Positions 36,601 to 46,633 of a stretch of DNA of 64,000 nt are shown one piece after another. Every line of letters starts with the position of its first letter. Position 1 is the stretch's first letter. Under the pieces are notes generated by a model. That model did no database searches. It saw only the letters and a program-made list of their open reading frames with translations, and was not told the origin of the DNA. This stretch comes from Bacteroidales bacterium (GTDB lineage Bacteria > Bacteroidota > Bacteroidia > Bacteroidales > F082): assembly GCA_016936355.1 (NCBI GenBank), contig JAFGYB010000058.1:21039-85038 (forward strand). Direction: 5' to 3'. Both the position numbers and the translations under genes were made by a program.

Positions 36601-38862
36601 ATGAAAAAAAGTACGTATTTACTGGCAACGCTGATTTTTTTCAGCAGTTTGTCACTTAAAGCACACGAAGGGATGTGGATTCCCATGCTGCTGAAGCAAA
36701 ACTTTGCTGCCATGCAAAAAATGGGTCTGAACCTGACCCCCGAACAAATTTACAGTATCAACCACGGAAGTATGAAAGATGCCATCGCAGGGCTCTCCAA
36801 CTCTCCCAATCCACAGGGGTTCTTCTGTACTTCTGAAATTGTATCCGATCAGGGGCTGTTGTTTACAAATCACCACTGTGGTTATGAGTCCATTCAGAAA
36901 CACAGTACAGTAAAAAATGATTATTTGAAAGACGGTTTCTGGGCCATGAGTCAGAAAGAAGAGTTGCCAAACATGGGGCTTACCGCTTCTGTTTTGGTAC
37001 GTATGGCTGATGTAACCGACAGCATTGTTCCTCAGCTCGGCAATAAAGAAGGTCGCGACAGGTCTGCCGCAGCCAGTGAGATCATTGCTCGACTGAAAAA
37101 AGAAAATTCAGAAAACGGAAAATACAATGTGGTGATCAAGCCTTTCTTTGAAGGCAACAAGTATTTTATGATGGTCTATATTGTATACAAAGACGTGCGC
37201 CTGGTAGGTGCTCCCCCGTCGGCTATCGGAAAATTTGGTGGTGATACAGACAACTGGATGTGGCCCCGCCATACCGGAGATTTTTCTATTTTCCGCATCT
37301 ATACAGCTCCCGATGGTTCGCCGGCAACCTATTCCAAAGACAATGTTCCCCTAAAACCCAAATATCACCTGCCTATCTCTCTGGATGGTGTGAAACCCGG
37401 TGATTTCGCCATGACCTGGGGATTCCCGGGAAGCACCACCCGGTATATGACGGCTCCCGAGCTGAAATTCCGTATGGCTGACTATATGCCTCCGCTCATC
37501 ACAGCCTTCGGCAAAAAACTGGAGATATGGAAAAAACACATGGATGCCAATCAGGATGTACGCATTAAATATTCGTCCGAATATGCCATGATTGCCAACA
37601 GCTGGAAATATTTTGTGGGGCAAACCAAAGGAGTTCGCGATTTGGGTGTAATCAAAGAAAAAGAAGCCTTCGATCAGAAATTTAACCAGTGGGCTGATGC
37701 CAATGCCGATCGGAAAGCTGAATTCGGAAGTGTGATCAGCAACCTCACCAAGGATTATGAAAAAGCCTCCCAGGGAATCGAACCTTTGATTTATGCCAGC
37801 GTAACCGGAGTTTCAGGAGCACAGATCATCGGTTTTGCACGACAATTTTCTGGGATTGAAAATTTACTGCAACAGGTTGACAAAGCCACGGGAAAAGAGG
37901 AAAAAGCCACCAAGGAAAAATTAGTGAATCAGTCTGCTAAAGAACTGTCCGAGTCGCTGTCGAAGGTATACAAAGACTATGATGAAGCTACCGATCAGGA
38001 TGTGTTTGCCGCTCTGACTCAAATGTATGTGGAAAAAACACCCGCTAATCTCCATCCCGATTATTTGAATAAACTGGTTGAAAAATTCAAATCAGATTAT
38101 TCCAAGATGGCCGAATATGTATTCAGTAAATCCATTTTTGCCAATAAGCAAAAGGCCGAAGCATTCCTGCAGAAACCCGATCTGAAAAAGTTGAAAAAAG
38201 ATCCGGCTTATCAGTTGATGACAGGATACATGGAAAAAATGATGGGGGCCCAAACGGCCTATATGGGGGCAACTTCCAAATTATCAACCCAAAAACGGTT
38301 GTTCATGAAGGGCATCATGGAAATGGATCCCAACAAAGCCTGGTATCCCGATGCTAATTCTACCCTGCGTTTTTCCTACGGTAAGGTGGAAGGATATTAT
38401 CCCCGTGATGCGGTTCATTACCTGTTCCAGACTCATTTATGGGGTGCCATGCAGAAAGGGCAGGAGTATCCCGACAATCCGGAATTTACCATTCCCAAGA
38501 AACTCAAAGAACTGTACAACGAAAAAGACTACGGACAGTATGGTGTGAATGATACGCTGGATGTTTGTTTCCTTACTACCAACGACATTACCGGAGGTAA
38601 TTCGGGAAGCCCGGTGATCAACGGCAACGGACAGTTGATCGGACTGGCATTTGACGGTAACTGGGAAGCCATGAGCAGCGACATTCAATACATTCCCAAG
38701 CTACAGCGCACCATTGTGGTCGACATTCGCTATGTGCTGTTTGTCATTGACAAGTATGCCGGCGACCACCGCTTGATTGATGAACTTACCTTAGTGAAAA
38801 CACCCGCAATGGCGGAGGAAAGCAGAATCAGGGACCTGTCACCCATTGCCGCTGCCTATTAA
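36601..38862 (+). CDS. S46 family dipeptidyl-peptidase (DPP7-like)
   Basis: The 753-residue secreted serine peptidase has a signal peptide (residues 1-20). The catalytic histidine region is LLFTNHHCGYESIQ (His91/His92), an Asp block contains GGDTDNWMWPRHTGDF (Asp215, Asp227), and the nucleophile is Ser668 in GGNSGSPVINGNGQ. The residue 18 positions after the serine is Gly686 in FDGNWEAM. In this family Gly at that place goes with DPP7-type preference for hydrophobic P1, and Arg with DPP11-type preference for Asp/Glu; this is family knowledge applied by counting. It probably releases dipeptides in the periplasm. It may be read through from the efflux operon, but a 50-bp gap and a terminator after it suggest its own unit is possible. 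Confidence 0.93.
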   Translation: MKKSTYLLATLIFFSSLSLKAHEGMWIPMLLKQNFAAMQKMGLNLTPEQIYSINHGSMKDAIAGLSNSPNPQGFFCTSEIVSDQGLLFTNHHCGYESIQKHSTVKNDYLKDGFWAMSQKEELPNMGLTASVLVRMADVTDSIVPQLGNKEGRDRSAAASEIIARLKKENSENGKYNVVIKPFFEGNKYFMMVYIVYKDVRLVGAPPSAIGKFGGDTDNWMWPRHTGDFSIFRIYTAPDGSPATYSKDNVPLKPKYHLPISLDGVKPGDFAMTWGFPGSTTRYMTAPELKFRMADYMPPLITAFGKKLEIWKKHMDANQDVRIKYSSEYAMIANSWKYFVGQTKGVRDLGVIKEKEAFDQKFNQWADANADRKAEFGSVISNLTKDYEKASQGIEPLIYASVTGVSGAQIIGFARQFSGIENLLQQVDKATGKEEKATKEKLVNQSAKELSESLSKVYKDYDEATDQDVFAALTQMYVEKTPANLHPDYLNKLVEKFKSDYSKMAEYVFSKSIFANKQKAEAFLQKPDLKKLKKDPAYQLMTGYMEKMMGAQTAYMGATSKLSTQKRLFMKGIMEMDPNKAWYPDANSTLRFSYGKVEGYYPRDAVHYLFQTHLWGAMQKGQEYPDNPEFTIPKKLKELYNEKDYGQYGVNDTLDVCFLTTNDITGGNSGSPVINGNGQLIGLAFDGNWEAMSSDIQYIPKLQRTIVVDIRYVLFVIDKYAGDHRLIDELTLVKTPAMAEESRIRDLSPIAAAY

Positions 38863-38906
38863 GAAGCATCAGTATTTCAGTAATTAGTTGATTATTTCGA
38901 TCCGGG

Positions 38907-38936
38907 GCCCGCAACTATGTTGCGGGCTCTTTTTTT
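38907..38936 (+). terminator. Intrinsic terminator after the S46 peptidase gene
   Basis: GCCCGCAAC (38907-38915) pairs perfectly with GTTGCGGGC (38919-38927), with a 3-base loop, followed by TCT and a T-run to 38936. Confidence 0.85.
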
Positions 38937-38954
38937 AGAAACAAACGACTCTTT

Positions 38955-39779
38955 CTAGTCAAAGGTTAATGTAATGGACAGGTTTATTCCCCGGTTCACC
39001 TCTGTGTTTTCCCCAAAAAGATCAAAAGCTCCGTATAGAATAATGACATAGGATTTTCCCGTTTCAATGGTCATTCCCGGGTAAAATGTAAAGGAATAAG
39101 CATTGGAACCTTCGATTTTGTTGTAACTGCTGTGGTATCCGAAACCTCCCGCCAGTTGAAGTTGCTTCATAATATAATATCCCAGTTCGGAGTTTACAAA
39201 GGAATCATCAAGATAGGACCTTCCTCCCGAAATAGTTTTCTGATACTGAATATCTGTATCCCATGAAAAACGGTCGCTTATTTGATGTGAATATACCAAA
39301 CCGCATGCGTACGCTGTGATTCTTGCTTCCGGTCCCGGACCTGCATGATAACTCCAAATCGCTTTGTATTTCCCTGACCAATTTACCCCTGAAATAAAAG
39401 CCAATGCTGATTGGGTATTTTGCCAAAACAAATATTTCATGCCCAAGGAAACCGAACTTAAATTGGAAGTAATAAAAGTACCAATTTCCAGGTTTTTCAT
39501 CGGACTCAGTGTGCCCCGAAGATAAACATCACCGGATACCTGTAAGCTGTCTTTTCCGGGACTATAAAAGAGACGTCGTCCCTGTGCATCAAAAGCACTG
39601 CGCGAGGACATCCAGCTAAAGGAAGGCTCTACTTCCAAAGTACGAAAATCAATGGTGTATGCAGTGTAGACATTTAGTTTTGAGTTGGAAATTCCCACCA
39701 CTTGTGCCAGCGCATGAATATTAAAGAAGATAACCACAACTGCAGTGAGTAGCAATTTATTCATAAGCTTAAAATTCAC
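38955..39779 (-). CDS. Outer-membrane beta-barrel-type protein, function unknown
   Basis: The 274-residue protein has a signal peptide (about 1-26, ending HALAQ). The mature part has alternating strands: EVEPSFSWMSSRSAF, DVYLRGTLSPMKNLEIGTFI, SVSLGMKYLFWQNTQSAL, and the aromatic-rich C-terminus INLSITLTFD ends in a hydrophobic-Phe-Asp manner like outer-membrane proteins. The pattern recalls Bacteroidetes transporters/MetA-pathway-of-phenol-type barrels, but I do not claim a family. It is monocistronic. Confidence 0.72.
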   Translation of the reverse strand: MNFKLMNKLLLTAVVVIFFNIHALAQVVGISNSKLNVYTAYTIDFRTLEVEPSFSWMSSRSAFDAQGRRLFYSPGKDSLQVSGDVYLRGTLSPMKNLEIGTFITSNLSSVSLGMKYLFWQNTQSALAFISGVNWSGKYKAIWSYHAGPGPEARITAYACGLVYSHQISDRFSWDTDIQYQKTISGGRSYLDDSFVNSELGYYIMKQLQLAGGFGYHSSYNKIEGSNAYSFTFYPGMTIETGKSYVIILYGAFDLFGENTEVNRGINLSITLTFD

Positions 39780-39843
39780 TACAATATAAAAAACAATTCC
39801 TTATCAGGGCCCCTCATTTTGTAAAAACGAAACGCCGGTTCAT

Positions 39844-39878
39844 AAAAAAAGGCAGCCAATTCGGCTGCCTTTTTTTTC
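39844..39878 (-). terminator. Intrinsic terminator of the S9 peptidase gene
   Basis: GGCAGCC (39851-39857) pairs with GGCTGCC (39863-39869). A 7-base A run precedes and a 9-base T run follows, so it can work in both directions. It lies just past the minus-strand S9 peptidase stop. Confidence 0.82.
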
Positions 39879-39889
39879 AATTCAGTTTT

Positions 39890-41971
39890 CTAATATTTAT
39901 AGGCTCGGTTTTCCACCATTTTCTTTACACTGTAAGGAGCCGGTGCCCCTCCCAGGTATTTGTGGAACCAGTCGAGGTGGGCATCGTAATACAACGGCAT
40001 GGATTTGACAAAGTTGGGCCAGTGTCCGTCGTTTTTAAAGATGATCAGTCGCGAAGGAATTCCCAGGGTCTGGAGCGTGGTGAAGTACTGAATACTCTGG
40101 GTATAGGGAACTCTGAAGTCTTTTTGTCCGGTAATCACCAGCGTGGGCGTGGCAAAATTCTTGGCATAATGCGACGGGGAGAATTTTGCGTAGTCTTTGG
40201 AATTCCAGGGCTGTCCATTCAGATCGTGGTTCACAAACCATAGTTCTTCCGTGGCTCCCCACATGGATCTCAGATCATAAACACCCATCATGGAAGCAAT
40301 GGCTTTGAACCGCTTGGTATGTCCCTGGAACCAGTCCATCATATACCCGCCGTAGGACCAGCCCATGGCACCCATGCGGGTTGAGTCCACATAGGGCAGT
40401 TTGGCCAGCATATCGGTCACTTTCATCCAGTCTTCGAAGGGTTTACCACCCCAGTCACCCGAAATTTCAGCTGTGAAATCCTGACCGTATCCGGTGGAGC
40501 CATGGGGGTTGGCATAGGCAACAATGTAACCCGATCCGGGATAAACCTGCCAGTCGCCGCGGAACGAATCCTGCCACTGCATTTGCGGACCGCCGTGAAC
40601 ATTCACGATCAAAGGATATTTTTTGTTGGGGTCAAAGTTGTGGGGGGTAACGACGAATACTTCCACTTTGCTGCCGCCGGTACCTTCCACCCACATTTTC
40701 TTTACGGGCCGGATATCCACGGTTTCTTCCAGTTTTTTATTGAAATCGGTGAGCTCCGCTTCATTTTTAGAAGCCAGGTTCATCTGATAGATCTCCGTGG
40801 GTTTTTGAACGGTGCTTCTGCTGTAATACAAGTTGCCGTGGTGATCCAGATCGAAGCTGTAAATAGATTTGGCACCGGTGACCGGTGTGATTTTTTTGTC
40901 TTTGATATTAATTTTATAAATGGGTTCGTAGCCTTCCACTTCTCCTGTGAAATAAATGGATTTGGAATTGGCACTCCATTTGAAATCGTCAATCCAGTTG
41001 TCAAACGTCTTTTTCGTTGTGATCATTTCTGTTTTGCCCGTTTTGCGGTTATAAAGCGCCAGACGGAACAGATCGGATTCGTAACCGGGGATTCTTTGTG
41101 TGCGATAGGCAATGTATTTTCCATCGGGAGAATAAATGGGCCATCCGTCCCAGGCCTTGTTTTCTTTGGTGATATTTACGGCTCGTCCCCCCGTTACCGG
41201 AACAATGAAAAGGTCCGAATTGGTTGAAGCTTCCGGATGTTTCACGTGTTTGGAAACGTAGCAAATCTGTTTGCTGTCGGGCGAAAAGTTGTAACCGATG
41301 CCGCCTCCGAGCATGAACGTAGGCGATACATAGTCACCGGGGGTCACCTCTTTGTATTTTTTGGTTTCGATGTTGTACACGAAAATATGAGAAACTTTCC
41401 CGGCAGCATAACTGGTCCAGTGACGGAACAGCAGGTGGTCGGCCAGATACGCCTGGATGGGACCGTTGGCTGAGGTAGAATCAATGGATTTGTTGCATTG
41501 GGGATTGGCTCCGCATTCGGGATAAACTTTGGCCGAAAACGCGATCAGGTTGTTGTTGGGCGAGAGAATCGGAGCCGATATTCCCATGTAAAGGTCGGTG
41601 ATCTGTGTTGATTTTCCGGTTTCAAAACTATAGGCAAATACCTGGGGATTCCCCTTTTCTGTGGAAACGTAATAGATGGTTTTTCCATCGCTGGTCCACA
41701 TCGGATCATAGTTACTGGATTTGTTATCCGTGATCTTTTTTTTGTTTTGCCCGTTCACATCCATCACGTAAATATTGGTGTTGGAAGTTCCTTTTTCCAT
41801 ATCGTAATTCGATAGGGTAAAAGCAATTTGCTGTCCGTTGGGAGAAACCACCGGCCCTCCTACATAGTGAATTTTATACAAATCAGCAATGGTAAACGGC
41901 TTTTTCTGGGCCATCAGACTTCCTGCTGAGAATAAAAGAACCAGCAGAAAAAACATGAGATTTTTCTTCAT
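39890..41971 (-). CDS. S9 family peptidase (prolyl oligopeptidase / dipeptidyl-peptidase type)
   Basis: The 693-residue enzyme has a signal peptide (1-22, ending LMAQ), then a WD40-like/TolB-type beta-propeller (about 30-430; SPNGQQIAFTLSNYD, TSDGKTIYYVS, SPDSKQICYVSKH and similar). A C-terminal alpha/beta hydrolase carries the likely triad Ser539 in GWSYGGYMMD, Asp618 in GQKDFRVP and His650 in NDGHWP. It probably cleaves dipeptides or oligopeptides in the periplasm. A near-consensus TACTTTTA lies upstream. With the S46 enzyme it fits amino-acid scavenging. Confidence 0.93.
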   Translation of the reverse strand: MKKNLMFFLLVLLFSAGSLMAQKKPFTIADLYKIHYVGGPVVSPNGQQIAFTLSNYDMEKGTSNTNIYVMDVNGQNKKKITDNKSSNYDPMWTSDGKTIYYVSTEKGNPQVFAYSFETGKSTQITDLYMGISAPILSPNNNLIAFSAKVYPECGANPQCNKSIDSTSANGPIQAYLADHLLFRHWTSYAAGKVSHIFVYNIETKKYKEVTPGDYVSPTFMLGGGIGYNFSPDSKQICYVSKHVKHPEASTNSDLFIVPVTGGRAVNITKENKAWDGWPIYSPDGKYIAYRTQRIPGYESDLFRLALYNRKTGKTEMITTKKTFDNWIDDFKWSANSKSIYFTGEVEGYEPIYKINIKDKKITPVTGAKSIYSFDLDHHGNLYYSRSTVQKPTEIYQMNLASKNEAELTDFNKKLEETVDIRPVKKMWVEGTGGSKVEVFVVTPHNFDPNKKYPLIVNVHGGPQMQWQDSFRGDWQVYPGSGYIVAYANPHGSTGYGQDFTAEISGDWGGKPFEDWMKVTDMLAKLPYVDSTRMGAMGWSYGGYMMDWFQGHTKRFKAIASMMGVYDLRSMWGATEELWFVNHDLNGQPWNSKDYAKFSPSHYAKNFATPTLVITGQKDFRVPYTQSIQYFTTLQTLGIPSRLIIFKNDGHWPNFVKSMPLYYDAHLDWFHKYLGGAPAPYSVKKMVENRAYKY

Positions 41972-42092
41972 GATATTAAATTTAGATGATTGATTAGCGC
42001 TTCCTGTTCATCGAAAGGATTCGATTTTTATTGAACGGGTAAAAGTAGAAAAATATTTATCAATGTCTCTGATCGAATTCTTAAAAGACGAA

Positions 42093-43535
42093 TTAGTTAG
42101 AATTTGATACAGTATCCGATTCCATCAGTAACACAGTATTGACATCCCTGTAGGCTTCCAGTACCTGATAATGTTGGGGGCAGGAGTCGCTGTTGAATTT
42201 GTAAATAAACCGGGTATCGAAATGAACACCGCTTCGGTTGGCCGAATCGATTTGGATGTGCCGGGAATGCATGTAGTAATTGATGGCAGGTTCAAAAAGC
42301 CAGTTGTTGCTGATGGTTGCTCTGTTTGGGTCGTTACGGGTTTCCTTTTTTACCCGCATCATGGCGGCTTTGGTGGCTGCATCGTAGCGCCAGTTGCGTG
42401 TGTATTTCAGGTTAAGGCTGTCCAGCAAATGCCAGGATAATGGCAACACCATCAGCAATGAAAAGATGATCCAGATCACTTTCACGGAAGGAAAACGAAC
42501 AAAAAGATCAGCAAACAAACAACAGATAAACAGGCCCATCAACGGAACAAAATAGAGGGCCGTCCTTCCGGGCGGATAATTGGAATGGAACAGAACGTGT
42601 TCCAAAAACAGTCCCAAAATCATTAACAGGTTCACCACGGCAATCATTGATAACCGACTTAGATACGCTCTCCGGGCAACAATCAAAAAAATCCCGGAAA
42701 AAAGGAAAAACAGCAGCAAATATTTAATGGACGGATAAACCCAGGAAGGAAGCTGTGCAAAATAATAGGATCCGGTAATCAGACCAAACAACGTACCGTT
42801 GAACGACTGGGCGCCGAAATAAAACTGGTGCGAAGCCCGCAACAGCCAAATCCAACGGACACAGAAAAACAGGATGGCCAGCGCGAATAAAAGAATACTG
42901 AAATAGCCTCTTTTTTGTTTTGACGAAGCCATCTTTCCGGACCGAAGCAGTAAAAATCCCCGAACCAGGTATATTGCTATGATGATCAATAAATAATTGA
43001 TAACGCCCAGATTGGCGGTCACGGCAAGTCCGCCAAACAAAAAGACAAAAAAGAAAGAGCGGAGAAACGTTTTGGTTTCCGGCTGTGCTAACGAAATGTT
43101 GAGCAAAAAGGACAGACTCATCATCAGCATGCCCAGCGAAAGGCCGTAGCCCCTGGCCAGGGAAAAGAAATCAAGTACAAAGGGATTGAACCACAACAAA
43201 GCCATGGCCAACAGTGAAACCCACAGATTATTCAGCTTTTTCAGAATGGATATACTGCCCCACAGGTAGAAACCAAACGCCAGCACATTGGGCAGCCGCA
43301 AGACGAATTCCCCGTCGCCGAACAGATGATAAAAAAGATTCATCAGGAAAGTGTTGAGCAGGTGGTTGTTGGTGGTGTGTACCCAATGCGGATTCCCCAG
43401 CAAAATGGTGTAGGTCAGGCTTTCGTCATGGGTAAATGAAAGCAGATCGGCCCGCAGGGCCACATAGACGATCAGAGCCAGCGAAACGGCATAAAGCAAC
43501 AGATTTTGAATTGATTTTTCTGTTTTCGGATTCAT
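42093..43535 (-). CDS. Polytopic membrane protein, GT-C/PMT-like glycosyltransferase family 39 type
   Basis: Starting at the ATG at 43535 (480 residues; a longer 490-residue form begins at 43565), the protein has around 10 hydrophobic helices. The first loop holds FTHDESLTYTILLGNPHW and TTNNHLLNTFLMNLFYHLFG, which resemble the acidic catalytic loop of GT-C mannosyl-type transferases. The final 90 residues form a soluble domain. It may add a sugar from a lipid-linked donor to periplasmic targets; substrate and product are unknown. It stands alone between two well-known enzymes. Confidence 0.65.
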   Translation of the reverse strand: MNPKTEKSIQNLLLYAVSLALIVYVALRADLLSFTHDESLTYTILLGNPHWVHTTNNHLLNTFLMNLFYHLFGDGEFVLRLPNVLAFGFYLWGSISILKKLNNLWVSLLAMALLWFNPFVLDFFSLARGYGLSLGMLMMSLSFLLNISLAQPETKTFLRSFFFVFLFGGLAVTANLGVINYLLIIIAIYLVRGFLLLRSGKMASSKQKRGYFSILLFALAILFFCVRWIWLLRASHQFYFGAQSFNGTLFGLITGSYYFAQLPSWVYPSIKYLLLFFLFSGIFLIVARRAYLSRLSMIAVVNLLMILGLFLEHVLFHSNYPPGRTALYFVPLMGLFICCLFADLFVRFPSVKVIWIIFSLLMVLPLSWHLLDSLNLKYTRNWRYDAATKAAMMRVKKETRNDPNRATISNNWLFEPAINYYMHSRHIQIDSANRSGVHFDTRFIYKFNSDSCPQHYQVLEAYRDVNTVLLMESDTVSNSN

Positions 43536-43747
43536 GTTTCCAATTGGGTAATCGGGTTCAAGCAATTTCCTGCTAAAGTTAGAAACTTTAAGTATAAAAA
43601 TACAGATGGATAGCCATCATGTGAATTTTTATTGTTCCGGAATCGGTTTGAAGAAAAGCTATTCGTCCGAAAATTCGCTCAGTAGTTTAAGGATCAGGAT
43701 AAAAACAGAGCGCAAAATATCATAAATACCTTATTTTGCTTCTGACT

Positions 43748-44854
43748 TCAATGAACCGGCAAACTCACTACATGAAGTTGTTCCTGATAAAATTCTGCTT
43801 TAATCAGATCAATGGTTTCTTTCACCGTTCTGATTTTATCCGCCTGATAGGCATTGGTTCCCGCAAAGGAAAAGCCCTGAGTAAAATTTCCCTGTGCCGC
43901 ATTAAACAACGCCTCGGCTACACAAAACTGAACCTTTCTGTGGTCACAGGTTTTCAGACATTTCCAGGGACACTTGACCGGTTTTTGTTTCCCCTGCTGA
44001 ATTTCCTTTACAAAATCATTCGTGATCACACGACCGGGAAGTCCCACCGGACTATCGATAAGCGTAATATCCTCCGGCGAACAGGAAAGATAATTCTGTT
44101 TGAAGGCATCGGAAACATCGCATTCGGTGGTGGTAACAAACCGGGTTCCCATTTTCACACCTTTGGCGCCCGCCCGCATGATGTCAGCCATGTCTTTGCC
44201 GGTATAAATACCCCCGCCGGCAATCACCGGAATTTCAATCCCGAATTGTTGTTCAAAGGCATTGATCTCAATTACTGTTTCTCTGACTAACTCAAAAAGG
44301 GAGACAGTTGTATTGTTTAGATTTTCTTTGCTGAACCCCAAATGCCCGCCTGCCAACGGACCTTCCACAACAACGGCATCGGGCACTCTGCCGTATTTGT
44401 CGGCCCAGTGCTTGAAGATGAGTTTTGCGGCCCTTGCCGACGAAACCTTGGGAACAAATTTTGTTCCGGATTCGCTCAAAAGACCGGGATCAATACTTCC
44501 CAAAATTTTCAAGGGCAATCCGGCGCCAATAAAAGCCACGTCAATGTGTTCTTCCAGTGCTACATTGAGCAGGTCGTCAAAATCCGAAACTGCCATCATA
44601 ATGTTAACTCCGATGATGCCGTCTGACAACAACCGGGCTTTTCGGATTTCTTTTCTCAACGCTATTTTATTCGATTCACGGAAGTGTTGTCTGTAACCGG
44701 GTTCCGTCATTCCGATGCCTACTGCGGAAATCACACCGATACCCCCTTCATTGGCCACTGCTGATGCCAGTCCCGATAAGGATACACAAACACCCATGCC
44801 TCCCTGAATAATAGGAGTTCTTGCCGTCAGGTTTCCGATTTTTAATGCATTCAT
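43748..44854 (-). CDS. Nitronate monooxygenase / 2-nitropropane dioxygenase family FMN protein
   Basis: The 368-residue protein has the FMN-barrel motifs of the NPD family: PIIQGGMGVCVSLSGLASAV at the N-terminus, NIMMAVSDFDDLL, the phosphate-binding VIAGGGIYTGKDMADIMRAGAKG in two blocks, and KMGTRFVTTTEC. The family includes nitronate oxidases and FabK-type enoyl-ACP reductases; this protein has a long C-terminal region (about 290-368, including WKCLKTCDH) with several cysteines, which does not let me choose. It follows the acyl-CoA dehydrogenase gene by 105 bp on the same strand. Confidence 0.85.
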   Translation of the reverse strand: MNALKIGNLTARTPIIQGGMGVCVSLSGLASAVANEGGIGVISAVGIGMTEPGYRQHFRESNKIALRKEIRKARLLSDGIIGVNIMMAVSDFDDLLNVALEEHIDVAFIGAGLPLKILGSIDPGLLSESGTKFVPKVSSARAAKLIFKHWADKYGRVPDAVVVEGPLAGGHLGFSKENLNNTTVSLFELVRETVIEINAFEQQFGIEIPVIAGGGIYTGKDMADIMRAGAKGVKMGTRFVTTTECDVSDAFKQNYLSCSPEDITLIDSPVGLPGRVITNDFVKEIQQGKQKPVKCPWKCLKTCDHRKVQFCVAEALFNAAQGNFTQGFSFAGTNAYQADKIRTVKETIDLIKAEFYQEQLHVVSLPVH

Positions 44855-44959
44855 GATTTTCTTTTTTAAGTATTATTTGCGGAAACTTGACACTGAATAA
44901 GTGGTGAGTCTGACCCAAACGAATCCCGATATGGCTTCCTGATTTTTTTAACGAAAGGT

Positions 44960-46498
44960 CTAGCTGAAGTCCAGCCACGAACTGTTGTCGCGGTAGTCCA
45001 CCACCGGAGCGGTTTGGGTTGGGAACCGATAGGAGCTGACCAGCATGGTAATGTCGTGGCGGATGGTTTCCAGACTTTCCTGAATCAAATCAGCGCGAAA
45101 GCCTTTACCTCCCAGCACCACCACATGGTTGGCGGCAATGACTTTACTGATAATCTTGCCCAAGTCCACCAGCTTGCGCTGAGCCAGATTAACATCAACC
45201 TTAAAATTGAGGAACGAACGAAAATAATCGGCGGCCTGTACAGTAAGAGGATACGAACGGAAGAAATCCAGCAAATTCACTATCTTCTGTTTGTTCATCA
45301 TTTTCAGCACACCTTCCGAAATTTGCGTGTACAACATGTCATTCGAGCCTTCGAATATCTGGAACGGGCGCGAGTCCATAATGCCGCGGCCCCCAACATG
45401 CTCGGCTTTGTAACCGTTGGCACCCAGCAACTGGGTCAGTATCTGTGCCGATTCCTGCATCAGGTCGGTGAGGTAGGACTTGATACTGCCGGCTTCCACC
45501 GCATCGGGTGACAAATCATTTTCGATGCCGCTGTGTCCTGCACTGCGCGCGCACATCGCCGAACTGATGGTAAAAGCGCTCTGAATTCGGGAGATTTGGT
45601 GCTTCACCTGATCAAGCGCCATCAGCGATTTCCCTCCTACGAAACGGGAAGTCACATGTTCGATGGCTTCATCCAGCATGCGGTGAATAAATCCCATGCC
45701 CATGCCCGGAAACTGGAATCGGCTGCGGTGAAGCAAATCCATCATCAGTTTCAATCCGGTGGTTTCCGGTTGCAGTTTGTTTTGTTCGGGAACGCGGATG
45801 TTCACCGTATTTTTCCCGTAAGGAATGGGGTACAGCCCCATATTGTTGTAATATTCTTCCACTTCGATGCGTTGCTCAGGCTGGTGTGTGTCACAAACAA
45901 AAAAGTCAATGTCACGACCCAGACGTCCGTCTGTACTGGCCCGGGAAGTCATCAACCAGTAATCGGCCATCCCCGTCAGTCCCTGCCAGTGTTTGGTTCC
46001 CTGAATATCATAATACGCCCCGTTTTTCCTGTTAAAGGTTTGCATGTTCAGCGCATCACTGCCATGGTCCGGTTCGGTGATCATCAGGCCACCCATGTTT
46101 CTGTTGTTGAGAAATCTTTTGAAAATACCGGCTTTCAACGACTCATCGGCATATTTCCCCACCGGCTCCAGAAAAAGTCCGATGTTGATCCCAAAAATCA
46201 GGGAAAGTGGCAGCGATTCATAAGCAGCCGTTTCGAGTACTCCCAAACATTCTCTTACTTTGACACCTCTGCCTCCATAGGCTTCGGGAATACCCACCGA
46301 CAATGGATTCGCCGACATGATGTCGTGCCATACGGGAGCGGGAAATCCCCGTTGCTGAATAAATTTCTCAATGTTGTCTCGTTCATGAAAAGCATTTCTT
46401 ATCGAGGCTTTCAGTGAACTGATAAACGTGTTAAACGGAGCGTGATCCGCAATCTCTTTCATCATCATTGGGGGGAACAGTGCCTGATTTTCCGCCAT
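44960..46498 (-). CDS. Acyl-CoA dehydrogenase family protein
   Basis: This FAD enzyme oxidises acyl-CoA thioesters. The start at ATG 46498 (512 residues) is chosen because a strong promoter (46520-46549) overlaps the alternative start at 46546. Motifs include SVGIPEAYGGRGVKV, MITEPDHGSDALNMQTF, KHWQGLTGMADYWLM, and the C-terminal FEGSNDMLYTQISEGVLKMM, the FAD and substrate region of the family. It is about 120 residues longer than short-chain dehydrogenases because of an extended N- and C-terminus. The adjacent NPD-family gene may share a pathway. Confidence 0.88.
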   Translation of the reverse strand: MAENQALFPPMMMKEIADHAPFNTFISSLKASIRNAFHERDNIEKFIQQRGFPAPVWHDIMSANPLSVGIPEAYGGRGVKVRECLGVLETAAYESLPLSLIFGINIGLFLEPVGKYADESLKAGIFKRFLNNRNMGGLMITEPDHGSDALNMQTFNRKNGAYYDIQGTKHWQGLTGMADYWLMTSRASTDGRLGRDIDFFVCDTHQPEQRIEVEEYYNNMGLYPIPYGKNTVNIRVPEQNKLQPETTGLKLMMDLLHRSRFQFPGMGMGFIHRMLDEAIEHVTSRFVGGKSLMALDQVKHQISRIQSAFTISSAMCARSAGHSGIENDLSPDAVEAGSIKSYLTDLMQESAQILTQLLGANGYKAEHVGGRGIMDSRPFQIFEGSNDMLYTQISEGVLKMMNKQKIVNLLDFFRSYPLTVQAADYFRSFLNFKVDVNLAQRKLVDLGKIISKVIAANHVVVLGGKGFRADLIQESLETIRHDITMLVSSYRFPTQTAPVVDYRDNSSWLDFS

Positions 46499-46519
46499 AG
46501 CTGCAATACTTTTTGTTTG

Positions 46520-46549
46520 CAAAACTATGTCCGGGTTTTGATGCACAAA
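46520..46549 (-). promoter_or_regulatory. Strong promoter of the acyl-CoA dehydrogenase gene
   Basis: On the minus strand TTTG (46549 down to 46546) is followed by 18 bp and TAGTTTTG (46527 down to 46520), matching the Bacteroidota consensus. Transcription would start near 46513, 15 bp before the ATG at 46498. Confidence 0.7.
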
Positions 46550-46633
46550 ACAAATGGGGATTATTAAAGAAATAAAGGGATGGTTCCTGCCTGACAGGGG
46601 TAAAAAGAAAGCTTACAGGGGCGAAAACCGGCA

